Source of the DNA: CAYNGH01 sp964396845
GTDB taxonomy: Bacteria > Vulcanimicrobiota > JAJTBE01 > CAYNGH01
Assembly: GCA_964396845.1 (NCBI GenBank)
Contig: CAYNGH010000071.1
Span: forward strand, 1-15,991
Direction: 5' to 3'
DNA length: 15,991 nucleotides
Position 1 is the first letter of the stretch. Each line of letters opens with the position of its first letter. The position numbers and the translations under genes were made by a program. Below the pieces are notes generated by a model. That model saw only the letters and a list, made by a program, of their open reading frames with translations, was not told the DNA's origin and searched no databases. Below, piece after piece: positions 7,285 through 14,283 of this stretch.

Positions 7285-7319
7285 ATTAATTCCATCCTTT
7301 CCGCCAGACTCGGCGGGAT

Positions 7320-7451
7320 TTATTCTCCGGCCAGGGGAGGTTTTCCAATTCCGTAGTCTTCCGGGGGTCTATCTTCATCAGAAACCAGGGTTTCCACCGG
7401 TTCCCGGGGCTGATGGGAAAAATGCGGAGGAGGCGGTGTGGATGCCTCAAT
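7320..7451 (-). other. In-frame open extension after the TAG stop of the second paralog
   Basis: Reading on past TAG 7452-7454 in the same frame gives 43 sense codons (IEASTPPPPHFSHQPREPV...) and then TAA at 7320-7322. The peptide is proline-rich and acidic, like a flexible cytoplasmic tail, and fills most of the gap before the zinc-ribbon gene. It has no good start of its own. It may be a truncated remnant, a readthrough extension, or chance open frame. Confidence 0.35.
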
Positions 7452-8033
7452 CTAATCATACTGACGGCAAAGCATATTTATATAACCGACATGGTTGATG
7501 ATGATTCCCAGCCCCAGCACCAGGGACAGAATCAGAAAAGCCCCTCCCTGGATGGCGGAGGTAATCATCGCCTCACGAAAGCTACCCGCTACAGAAAAAA
7601 CCGCCTGGGGTTCCTGATCTCCCCGTTCCCATCGAACATCAATCTGGTATGTCCCCGGCTTGTCAACTTTGAACTCGTAAAGGGCCTGCCCGGAACGATC
7701 ACCGATAACATAAATGCTGGGAACTTCAGTTTTCCAGGATTCAATCTTCTCGTGGGACAGCTTGTTTTTCACCTTCAGCTCCATGGCGGGAATTGATGGA
7801 TTGAAGTATTCTTTTCCCCGCAGGTGACTCTTGTATTCATTGAACACAGTGTATTTTCCGGGTTTTTTCAATTCCACGGTGAAGGCCCCGGGTGCTGTGA
7901 ACTGACGGACATCCCGGTGCATTTTTAAAACGCCCAGATGCAACGCTCCCACCAGAGCTCCGATGCCCAGCAGGATTATTGTCAATCCTCCCAGGATGGT
8001 CCAGAAGTTATAAGTTGGTCGCTGAATACTCAT
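7452..8033 (-). CDS. Membrane protein, second of a paralogous pair: two helices bracketing an extracytoplasmic beta-rich domain
   Basis: 193 residues. Helix 1 spans about 11-32 and helix 2 about 158-181, with a domain of about 120 residues between them. That domain shares a pattern with the upstream protein: F-x-x-PG, then PGKYTVFNEYKSHLRGKEY (58-76), IPAMEL (81-86), FKVDKPGTYQIDV (121-133) and ERGDQEP followed by FSVAGS. The repeated PG-Y strands suggest a beta-sandwich outside the cytoplasm. I know no named family and assign no function. ATG 8033 is preferred because AGGA (8041-8044) is 7 bases upstream; GTG 8039 would be one base from it. This is the only gene in the window ending with TAG. 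It lies 27 bases after its paralog. Confidence 0.8.
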   Translation of the reverse strand: MSIQRPTYNFWTILGGLTIILLGIGALVGALHLGVLKMHRDVRQFTAPGAFTVELKKPGKYTVFNEYKSHLRGKEYFNPSIPAMELKVKNKLSHEKIESWKTEVPSIYVIGDRSGQALYEFKVDKPGTYQIDVRWERGDQEPQAVFSVAGSFREAMITSAIQGGAFLILSLVLGLGIIINHVGYINMLCRQYD

Positions 8034-8060
8034 TGTCACATCCTAATTATTAACATCGCC

Positions 8061-8687
8061 TTAAAATCGAGGAGCCCTGATGATGTCGTCTTCCCTATCT
8101 GCAATTGATGAAACCTGCTGGTATGCCAGATTTTTTCTCAGTCCAAATACTATCAGCAGAATACCGATGGTAAGAGAGCTTCCCATTATTGCAAGACCAA
8201 TGACAATGGTGAACACCAGGGTCCTGTCACTGCTGTCCGCCAGGGCCAGAACCGTGGGAGGCCCTTCCGCCCCGCGGGCATATGAGGCCGAGATGGTGTA
8301 CTGGCCGGGTTTTTCCGCCATAAAACTGCCGTAGCTGTAACCGGCATAGGGGCCGAACCGGTAAGTGGTGCTTCCCACGGGAGAACTGACAGGAATGGTT
8401 TCCTCTCCCTCAAGGGTAACGGTAATATCCAGGGGAGGAATGGATTGAACAATATAATCCCTTCCTTCAACCTGGGATTTGTGCTCATGAAAAATATTAA
8501 AAGCCGTGGATTCCGGGACATTCAACAAAATGGAGCCGGGCACAACGAAACGTTGAAAACTGGAGGACATCTGTTCAATGCCTTTTGACAGACCCAATAT
8601 AAAACCCAAAACCCCAAGAAGAACTACGGCAATCCCCACGGCAACCAAAATCATGGATTTCTTTCTTTCAACATCACGATCAGGCAT
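8061..8687 (-). CDS. Membrane protein, first of a paralogous pair: two helices bracketing an extracytoplasmic beta-rich domain
   Basis: 208 residues. Helix 1 spans about 12-32, the exported domain about 40-155, helix 2 about 157-182, then a 26-residue charged cytoplasmic tail. Shared with its paralog: F-x-VPGS (47-52), AFNIFHEHKSQVEGRDY (62-78), SIPPLDI (82-88), EKPGQYTISASYARG (125-139), and P-x-VLALADSS (145-153). It differs by a Gly/Tyr-rich insert (FGPYAGYSYGSF, 111-122). The function is unknown; an envelope sensor or adaptor pair is possible. I chose ATG 8687 because AGGGGG (8695-8700) is 7 bases upstream. The frame stays open to 8825, but that extension overlaps the end of rsmE and lacks a plausible start. 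58 bases follow rsmE. Confidence 0.8.
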   Translation of the reverse strand: MPDRDVERKKSMILVAVGIAVVLLGVLGFILGLSKGIEQMSSSFQRFVVPGSILLNVPESTAFNIFHEHKSQVEGRDYIVQSIPPLDITVTLEGEETIPVSSPVGSTTYRFGPYAGYSYGSFMAEKPGQYTISASYARGAEGPPTVLALADSSDRTLVFTIVIGLAIMGSSLTIGILLIVFGLRKNLAYQQVSSIADREDDIIRAPRF

Positions 8688-8745
8688 AATCCCACCCCCT
8701 GATAAAAAATATTTTTCCCCGGCAATAAAATCCCTTTTGACAATT

Positions 8746-9465
8746 TTATGACTGTCGGCAGAAAGATGCAATAGCAACCACCGGTGCAAGACGGGCCCTG
8801 AGAGTCCTTGCCCCCAGGGATGCAATTACAAATCCAACTTCCCGGGCCATATTAACTTCGTCGGGATCAATACCCCCTTCAGGCCCGATAAAAAGTGCCA
8901 CCCGATCTTTGGGAGAAGGTTTTGGAGTATTATATGATTTGCCGGGATGATCCTCCCAGAAAAGTACCTTGTGGTCAAAATGCCGGCATTGCTTCAGGGC
9001 TTCGGACAGTTCCGCCGGGGGAAAAACATCCATAAGCCGGGTTCGTCCCGAAAGACCCGTATGATATTGAATGATCCGCCGGAAACGATCCCGCCGGGGA
9101 GATGTCAGGGCCGGCAATGATGCCTGGCAACGGCTGAAAATCACCGGAGTCACCGAGGTGGCTCCACATTCAACCAGATCCCCCAGAACCTCCTGAAAAC
9201 TGCCAGCCTTCAAGTATCCCAGGTAAATATGAACTTCAAAGGGCAATTCCCGGTTTACTTCCCGGCGGTCAATAATCTGCAGAACAGCTTCCCTGCGGTT
9301 GACAGGCCCCACCAGGACATCATATTCAAAACCGTCGCCACATACCGCCCTGAGGGATGTTCCCTGTCGCACCCGCAGAACCCTGGTCAGGTAGTGGTAT
9401 TCATCACCGGTGGCCCTGGGGTGTTCATCATTGAGGGTTTCTCTGTCAAGAAAGATACGATGCAT
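8746..9465 (-). CDS. rsmE: Divergent RsmE-type 16S rRNA (uracil-N3) methyltransferase
   Basis: 239 residues, the usual length of RsmE, which methylates N3 of U1498 in 16S rRNA with SAM and has a PUA-like N-terminal domain and a knotted SPOUT domain. Recognisable parts are MHRIFL at the start, YLTRVLRVRQG (25-35), ECGATSVTPVIFSRC (99-113), the SAM-site loop LFIGPEGG (191-198), and GF-x-x-x-SLG-x-R-x-LR (211-223). Several conserved positions have changed: the Gln-Lys before the ELG segment is LG-DL, the EQxGR motif is TGLSGR, and R(T/A)ET after the LR is RARL. The start overlaps the oxidoreductase stop (TGATG), suggesting translational coupling. The family is clear; substrate or activity may differ. 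Confidence 0.85.
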   Translation of the reverse strand: MHRIFLDRETLNDEHPRATGDEYHYLTRVLRVRQGTSLRAVCGDGFEYDVLVGPVNRREAVLQIIDRREVNRELPFEVHIYLGYLKAGSFQEVLGDLVECGATSVTPVIFSRCQASLPALTSPRRDRFRRIIQYHTGLSGRTRLMDVFPPAELSEALKQCRHFDHKVLFWEDHPGKSYNTPKPSPKDRVALFIGPEGGIDPDEVNMAREVGFVIASLGARTLRARLAPVVAIASFCRQS

Positions 9466-11090
9466 CAGCATTTCTCCAGGATATCCCCAGGGATCATATT
9501 ACCCCGGTTCAGGATCATTGCCGGATCCAGAGATTTCTTGACCCCGGCTATGGAACAAAGCTCATCCAGGCCATACATCAAGCCCAGGTAGGGAGTCATC
9601 TCCCCGTTCACAGGAAACTGTTTTTTCCCAACCCCATGCTCGCCGGAAACAGTCCCTCCCATGGCTACAGCACTGCCTGCAATGGTGAGATATGCCGGGA
9701 TGACCATCTTCATCTCTTCTTCAGTTTTCGGGAGAAAATTCATATGCAGGTTGTTATCGCCGATATGGCCGAAGAAGAGATATTCAACTCCGGTGCCTCC
9801 GCCGACAACCCGAAAGAGATTCAGCAGATCCTCCAGACGGTGATCCGGCACAGCCAGGTCCATCCCCATCTTTCTTTGTCCCCGGCGACGCATTTCAGCG
9901 TTGATGCTCTCAGGGAGGGAATGGCGAAAAAGCCGGAGTTTCTCCCGCCCCGGGGAATCCATGGCCCACCAGTCATCCACCAGGCAATACTTTTCCATAA
10001 GCCCGGCCCAGGCATTCATTACCGGCTCACAATCCTCCGGCATGATCTGCTCCACAAACACCGCGCCGGAAGCTCCCGGAGGAATCCCACCCCGGAGGCG
10101 ATCCATGAAATACAGGGAATTGGCATCAAAATAATCGATGGTCATTGCGTCGATGATGCTTTTCCCGTCCCTGGACAAATCCCGGACTTCCTTAACAAAA
10201 GCGACGGCATAGGAATCGTCCCCAAAAAATATGATACTTCCGAATATCTCCCTGCCCAGGGTATTGACCAGCTCCAATTCAACCTGGCAAATCACCCCGA
10301 GGATCCCTTCACAGCCGATGAAAAGGTCAATGAGATCCATTCCCGGCATGGAATAAAGCCCCGAGGCATTCTTCACTCCCGGCATAAAATATCCGGGAAT
10401 GGGAATTTTTTTAATTGAACCATCAGGATATTCAATGCTGAAAAAGCCGTCATCATCGGCAAAATAAACTCCCCTGGGAATCTCCAACAGTTCTCCCGTT
10501 GGCAGGATTACCCGCAGACAGCGAACCCATTTCCTGACGGATCCAAATTTAAAGGATCGTCCCCCCGATGCATTGGTGGCCACATTCCCCCCCACAAGGG
10601 ATGATCTTTCCGTGGGGTTGGGAGGATAAATAAATCCATGAGGGGTTATGATTTCCATCAGAGCTTCCAGGGGAAGCCCCCCGGCCACCACCACCCGGCC
10701 CTTCTGTGAATCCAGATAAATAGAAGCCTGCCCGGTCAAGGTTTCATGCTCCATCAGCACACCACGGTTCTCCAAAATCCCCTCTACACGGGTCATCTTT
10801 CCTGTATCCAGCACCACACCTCCCAGAGGGACCCTGGCTCCAGTCAGTCCTGTCCCGCCGGCAGAAATGGTAACCGGAGTGCCGGTTTCACAGGCCCAGC
10901 GGATTACTCCCGAGGCTTCACCTTCATCCACAGGAAAAAACACCCCGGAAGCCTCACCACGAAGGGTCGATGCCTCATCAGACAGGTAGTTTTCGATGAT
11001 ATGGGGAGAATCGCAAAACTCCACCTGCTCCGGCGGTGTCGGATCAATCTGTTGGGCTCTGACGGTGTTGTCTGACACGATATTCGACAA
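9465..11090 (-). CDS. FAD-linked oxidoreductase, GlcD / D-lactate dehydrogenase-like
   Basis: 541 residues. An N-terminal FAD-binding (PCMH-type) domain spans about 45-275, with TPVTISAGGTGLTGARVPLGG near 71-91 and NPTERSSLVGGNVATNASG (158-176). A FAD-oxidase C-terminal domain follows with GHIGDNNLHMNF (441-452), the metal and substrate region, and GGTVSGEHGVGKK (478-490). The family oxidises 2-hydroxy acids such as D-lactate, glycolate or D-2-hydroxyglutarate and passes electrons to quinone or an electron-transfer partner. The protein is longer than typical 460-480-residue members and has an extra segment near 205-250. No Fe-S subunit is adjacent. The start is TTG 11090, with AAGGA (11098-11102) 7 bases upstream. 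This is the first gene of the leftward run. The substrate is unresolved. Confidence 0.88.
   Translation of the reverse strand: MSNIVSDNTVRAQQIDPTPPEQVEFCDSPHIIENYLSDEASTLRGEASGVFFPVDEGEASGVIRWACETGTPVTISAGGTGLTGARVPLGGVVLDTGKMTRVEGILENRGVLMEHETLTGQASIYLDSQKGRVVVAGGLPLEALMEIITPHGFIYPPNPTERSSLVGGNVATNASGGRSFKFGSVRKWVRCLRVILPTGELLEIPRGVYFADDDGFFSIEYPDGSIKKIPIPGYFMPGVKNASGLYSMPGMDLIDLFIGCEGILGVICQVELELVNTLGREIFGSIIFFGDDSYAVAFVKEVRDLSRDGKSIIDAMTIDYFDANSLYFMDRLRGGIPPGASGAVFVEQIMPEDCEPVMNAWAGLMEKYCLVDDWWAMDSPGREKLRLFRHSLPESINAEMRRRGQRKMGMDLAVPDHRLEDLLNLFRVVGGGTGVEYLFFGHIGDNNLHMNFLPKTEEEMKMVIPAYLTIAGSAVAMGGTVSGEHGVGKKQFPVNGEMTPYLGLMYGLDELCSIAGVKKSLDPAMILNRGNMIPGDILEKC
9474..9477 (-). promoter_or_regulatory. 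Ribosome binding site that decides the rsmE start
   Basis: GGAG lies 8 bases before ATG 9465 and only 2 bases before the in-frame ATG 9471. The later ATG, which overlaps the upstream TGA stop, is therefore preferred and gives the family-typical MHR start. Confidence 0.5.
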
Positions 11091-11434
11091 GAGAAATTCC
11101 TTCCACAGGCTCTCAGTTTAAATCAGGTTAGTTTAGCCGGGGGCATATTCCGGAGCAAATCCCGGGCCATCATACATCTCCCATATATTTATTGTTTATC
11201 GGCTTTCAACTTCCCTGCTGGAAGGATCCTGACAGAATACAGCTGATCCTGCCGGGAGTAAACCTTTGTCCCTTTCCCGGGCCGGTTTGAAGGGATGGAA
11301 CATATAATGAAGAAAATGCATCAGAATAACCGGGGAGCTAAAAAATATATGCTCCAATACTCTCGAACATCGGCAGAGGATTTCTCCCCGGTCTGTTTAA
11401 CCAGCAATCCAACAGGATAATTACAGGAAACCAT
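11091..11434. other. Divergent intergenic region between the oxidoreductase operon and the TPR lipoprotein genes
   Basis: 344 bases with no convincing gene. It should hold promoters for both directions: a leftward candidate is listed separately, and a perfect TATAAT at 11303-11308 (+) has no matching -35. A 37-codon ORF at 11307-11420 (+) starts with MKKMHQ but shows no recognisable protein character. A CCGGGA/TCCCGG inverted repeat with a long loop and GGAGC/GCTCC at 11334-11355 are weak hairpins. No riboswitch or RNA gene was recognised. Confidence 0.6.
11182..11209 (-). promoter_or_regulatory. Candidate promoter for the leftward oxidoreductase operon
   Basis: On the minus strand TTGAAA (11204-11209) and TATATG (11182-11187) are separated by 16 bases. 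The -35 matches the sigma-70 consensus at five of six positions and the -10 at four. It lies about 90 bases before the TTG start. Confidence 0.35.
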
Positions 11435-12427
11435 ATGATTAATAAAAGATTTGCCATATTGATATTGATAACTCTGCTACTCACCGCAGGGATCGGTTGC
11501 TCCCGAAAAAACAGCGAAGGGAACCTTTTCTCGAAACAGAAGGGAGAAGATCCCATCCCCACAGAGATGTATCCCGGTGATTACACCCAGCTGGCAGAAT
11601 ACGCCCTGGATCGGGGGGAAACCGACAAGGCTCTGGATTACTGCCGGGAAGCCCTGAAGATTGATCCCGACTATGCCGAGGCATATTATGTCATCGGCAT
11701 GGCCAATATGATCAACGGGAACCACGACATCGCCAGGGACAGCTTCGAAAAGGCCCTGGATTTGGACCCCCAGCTGACTATGGCCCATGCATATCTTGGC
11801 TCCCTTTATTATTCCCTGGGAGAATATCAGGAATCCATAAAACAGTTTGACATGATATTGGAAAAAGCAAAAAGCTTTGCCCTTTTTAATAACCACAGGG
11901 GGCTGGCACACCTGCTCAGGGGTAATCTGGACAAGGCAAAACAAGATTTTGATAATGCCATATCCAAAGAGCCTGACGATGCCGCCGGATATGATAACAA
12001 GGCACTGGTTCTGCTTTTGCAAAACAGAGAAGATGACGCAAAGAAACTCGTGGAAAAGGCAATGGAAATAAACCCGGACCTGCCAGGGCCATATGAAAGC
12101 CTGGGAATAATAAAAATCCTCAAGGGGGATTACCAGACTGCCCGGGGTCAACTAAAAAAGGCAATCCAGACAGATAACAGAGTCCCCCTTGCCCGGTATT
12201 TTCTTTATTACATCGAAAAAAAACAAGGCAATCCATGGGAAGAAACCCTGCAGGAAGCACTTCTTGCAGACCTGAAGCAGTCCCACGAAGGACTCAAGGT
12301 TATAGAAGCCCTGTCAAAACATTATCGAAATTCCCGGTTGGGACAGCTGTCAGGAGAGATTCACCGGGATGCCCGCAAGGCAGAAGAAAAAAGGCTCTCC
12401 AATCCACCCGATACTTCGGCGGATTAA
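11435..12427 (+). CDS. TPR-repeat lipoprotein
   Basis: 330 residues. A signal peptide (MINKRFAILILITLLL) ends at AGIGC, with the candidate lipidated Cys at 22; the lipobox is not ideal because Gly, not Leu or Val, is at -3. From about residue 49 come six 34-residue tetratricopeptide repeats (starting near 80, 114, 148, 182 and 216 after an incomplete first one) plus a degenerate seventh near 250. Each shows the A-x-x-x-G or G-x-x-x-x-A pattern and ends in DP or a relative. The C-terminal 45 residues are charged and helical. TPR lipoproteins act as periplasmic or outer-membrane-facing scaffolds; no partner can be named. AGGA lies 6 bases before the ATG. A second TPR lipoprotein follows after 58 bases. 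Confidence 0.85.
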   Translation: MINKRFAILILITLLLTAGIGCSRKNSEGNLFSKQKGEDPIPTEMYPGDYTQLAEYALDRGETDKALDYCREALKIDPDYAEAYYVIGMANMINGNHDIARDSFEKALDLDPQLTMAHAYLGSLYYSLGEYQESIKQFDMILEKAKSFALFNNHRGLAHLLRGNLDKAKQDFDNAISKEPDDAAGYDNKALVLLLQNREDDAKKLVEKAMEINPDLPGPYESLGIIKILKGDYQTARGQLKKAIQTDNRVPLARYFLYYIEKKQGNPWEETLQEALLADLKQSHEGLKVIEALSKHYRNSRLGQLSGEIHRDARKAEEKRLSNPPDTSAD

Positions 12428-12485
12428 AACACGAGAACTCCAGAAACCTTGGTAGATTTTTTGTGAGCACAGGAATTGAAGCAAT

Positions 12486-14012
12486 ATGATCAGTCAAAAA
12501 GTCACTGAAAACATCCTCATTATCCTTATTATCCTCATCAGCCTGATTTGCCTGACAACATCATCAGGTTGCAATCCCAGGGAAGACAACAGTCAATCCC
12601 GGGCTGACGCCGGGGGAATTACCCGGCAGGATGCGATTAAAGACAACCTGGAAGATATGTATCACCGCATTTACGGAGAGGATGCAGTTTTTTTTCAAGA
12701 TGACCTGCTCCAGGTGGATCTAACCCGTTGTTATAAGGATCTGGCCAGCCTCAAGATTGACGAAGCCGAGGCCCGTTACAAACTCCTCCTGAAACAGGCC
12801 AGCGAAATGGAATCAGCGGGAAACACCGCAGCTGCGGTGGAGAAACTGCGCCGTAGTTCTTTTATCGAAAACCACCATTTCAAAAAACCCGGCCTGGGAA
12901 CCCTTGCCCTGGAGAGAATTCACGGACAGACTCTTGACAAGGCCCGATCTCTGGAGATGTCAGGAAACATCAAAGAAGCCCTCAGAGTGGCAGAAATTGC
13001 CGTTGCCTGCAATCCTTCAAATCCAGATGGGATCCTGACCGCGGGAAGGCTCTTTGCCGGAACCGGCCAGGAAGGACTGGCCATACCGTATCTCAGGACA
13101 GCCCTGGATCACAGACCCGATGACATTCAGCTTAAATACCGTCTGCAAAATCTGTATGTTCTGGAAGGCAAACCTGAAGGAGCCATACCCCTCATCACCA
13201 GGGATATGTCCCGGCTCTCCCGGTTTGGAACTCACTTTGCAGATCTGGCCCAGGCATACCTTGTGCTTTACCTCTTGGAACCCCAGAATACAGAAGTAAA
13301 AGAAAAAGTGAAGGATTCCCTGGCCCAGGCCCTGGCCCAGCGGAACATCCCCAGGGAAGCCCGAACAGAGCTTTTTCTTTCCGAGGCCCTGTTCGATGGC
13401 GACTTCGAAGAGGCCCTGAAAATCTTAAGAGATCTGGAAGATCTGACAACCAGCCCTGCCCTGACAACCCGCATCATATACAACCGGGGCCTTCTGCACC
13501 TGACCCGTCACCGCCGGGAGCAGGGAAGCAAATTCCTGCAGGATACCGTTCGCCGGGCATATGACAATCTCAATATAACCCAGGGGGAAAATTACATGGC
13601 TCTCATGTCGGCATGGGGCCTGGATGTGATGGGAGAACAAACCCTGACACCATCTCTGGCAGAAGAAATATTCACCCGGTTGAAAAACCCGGATTTTTCA
13701 TATCGCCAGGAATACAACTTCATACAAAGGTATCTGGAAGCCAGACAAAACAAAAAATACAAAGAGGCTGCCAAAGCTCTTGAAGAACTGACAGAAAAAC
13801 GTCACCTGAAGCCTGTGGGGGATTTTGTGCAGGATATTTTGCAAGTCCCTGCTGAAAAGGGATTGGTTTACATATCCATGGGAGAAATGTATGAACGGGC
13901 ACAAAACTTGGAAAAAGCCCGGGAGTCCTTTTCCAAGGTAAAAGAGAACCTTTTCTTCGGATACAGAGCTAAAGAACACTTGAACAGAATTAACAACACC
14001 GGCAGGTTTTAA
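12486..14012 (+). CDS. Large TPR-like lipoprotein
   Basis: 508 residues. A very hydrophobic signal peptide (ILIILIILISLICL) leads to TTSSGC, with Cys29 the probable lipidated residue (Ser at -3, so a weak lipobox). Residues 80-250 contain TPR-like helical hairpins (for example DKARSLEMSGNIKEALRVAE at 151-170 and GRLFAGTGQEGLAIPYLRTA at 187-206). Residues 250-430 are helical with looser repeats, and the C-terminus returns to a TPR-like unit (ISMGEMYERAQNLEKARESF). It is all-helical, probably periplasmic, and likely co-expressed with the preceding TPR lipoprotein. An AGGA 11 bases before the ATG is a weak Shine-Dalgarno site. Function is unknown. Confidence 0.82.
   Translation: MISQKVTENILIILIILISLICLTTSSGCNPREDNSQSRADAGGITRQDAIKDNLEDMYHRIYGEDAVFFQDDLLQVDLTRCYKDLASLKIDEAEARYKLLLKQASEMESAGNTAAAVEKLRRSSFIENHHFKKPGLGTLALERIHGQTLDKARSLEMSGNIKEALRVAEIAVACNPSNPDGILTAGRLFAGTGQEGLAIPYLRTALDHRPDDIQLKYRLQNLYVLEGKPEGAIPLITRDMSRLSRFGTHFADLAQAYLVLYLLEPQNTEVKEKVKDSLAQALAQRNIPREARTELFLSEALFDGDFEEALKILRDLEDLTTSPALTTRIIYNRGLLHLTRHRREQGSKFLQDTVRRAYDNLNITQGENYMALMSAWGLDVMGEQTLTPSLAEEIFTRLKNPDFSYRQEYNFIQRYLEARQNKKYKEAAKALEELTEKRHLKPVGDFVQDILQVPAEKGLVYISMGEMYERAQNLEKARESFSKVKENLFFGYRAKEHLNRINNTGRF
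12513..12539 (+). repeat. Three tandem 9-base units inside a signal peptide
   Basis: ATCCTCATT, ATCCTTATT and ATCCTCATC follow each other and encode Ile-Leu-Ile three times in the hydrophobic core of the large TPR lipoprotein's signal peptide. Gain or loss of a unit would stay in frame and change only the length of that core. Confidence 0.6.
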
Positions 14013-14061
14013 TCCGAGCCTCTTCCCCTCGGTTGCAATGTTCATCCCATACTGAACAAAC

Positions 14062-14083
14062 AGACTGATATTTGTCTTTTTTT
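14062..14083 (+). terminator. Weak candidate terminator after the TPR genes
   Basis: AGAC and GTCT form a short stem across an 8-base loop, followed directly by a run of seven T. The stem is only 4 bp, so termination would be inefficient. Confidence 0.25.
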
Positions 14084-14098
14084 ATATAATTATTTTAA

Positions 14099-14114
14099 TG
14101 TTTATCAATAAACA
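14099..14114. promoter_or_regulatory. Perfect inverted repeat, possible operator
   Basis: TGTTTAT and ATAAACA flank a CA centre: a 16-base dyad of the size bound by dimeric helix-turn-helix regulators. A related half-site, TTGTTTATC, occurs at 11192-11200 in the other lipoprotein/oxidoreductase intergenic region. No regulator is encoded nearby. Confidence 0.35.
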
Positions 14115-14283
14115 ATATCTTTAAGCCAATTTACCTAATATAAAAGGATTTTTTTTAAACACAACCAACACTTATGTACGAGGTTGAATTCTATTTTACA
14201 GGCTGTTTTCTTTTTACTTGATCAGTTGTTAGTTCGGCCTCAAAAAAGAGCAACATGCGGAAAGAAAAGGAGAGAGAAAAAAA

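Larger units (their letters stand above)
14013..14283 (+). other. AT-rich intergenic region with possible operator and weak terminator
   Basis: This stretch is far more AT-rich than its surroundings, especially 14078-14160. It contains a weak hairpin before a T run, a perfect 7+7 inverted repeat (both listed separately), and an eight-T tract near 14149-14156. A promoter for the downstream lipoprotein is expected here, but no convincing -35/-10 pair stands out; TAATAT/TATAAA around 14135-14144 is the best -10-like sequence. Confidence 0.5.

Noticed and set aside
8688..8825. Longer N-terminus for the first paralog
   Set aside because: The extension overlaps the end of rsmE and has no good start, while ATG 8687 has AGGGGG 7 bases upstream and begins directly before helix 1.
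9636..10418. 260-codon open frame on the + strand
   Set aside because: It is antisense within the FAD oxidoreductase gene, whose domains and motifs are unmistakable; the translation is low-complexity and family-free.
11307..11420. 37-codon small ORF (MKKMHQ...) upstream of the first TPR lipoprotein
   Set aside because: Shine-Dalgarno placement is poor, there is no recognisable pattern, and the length is compatible with chance.
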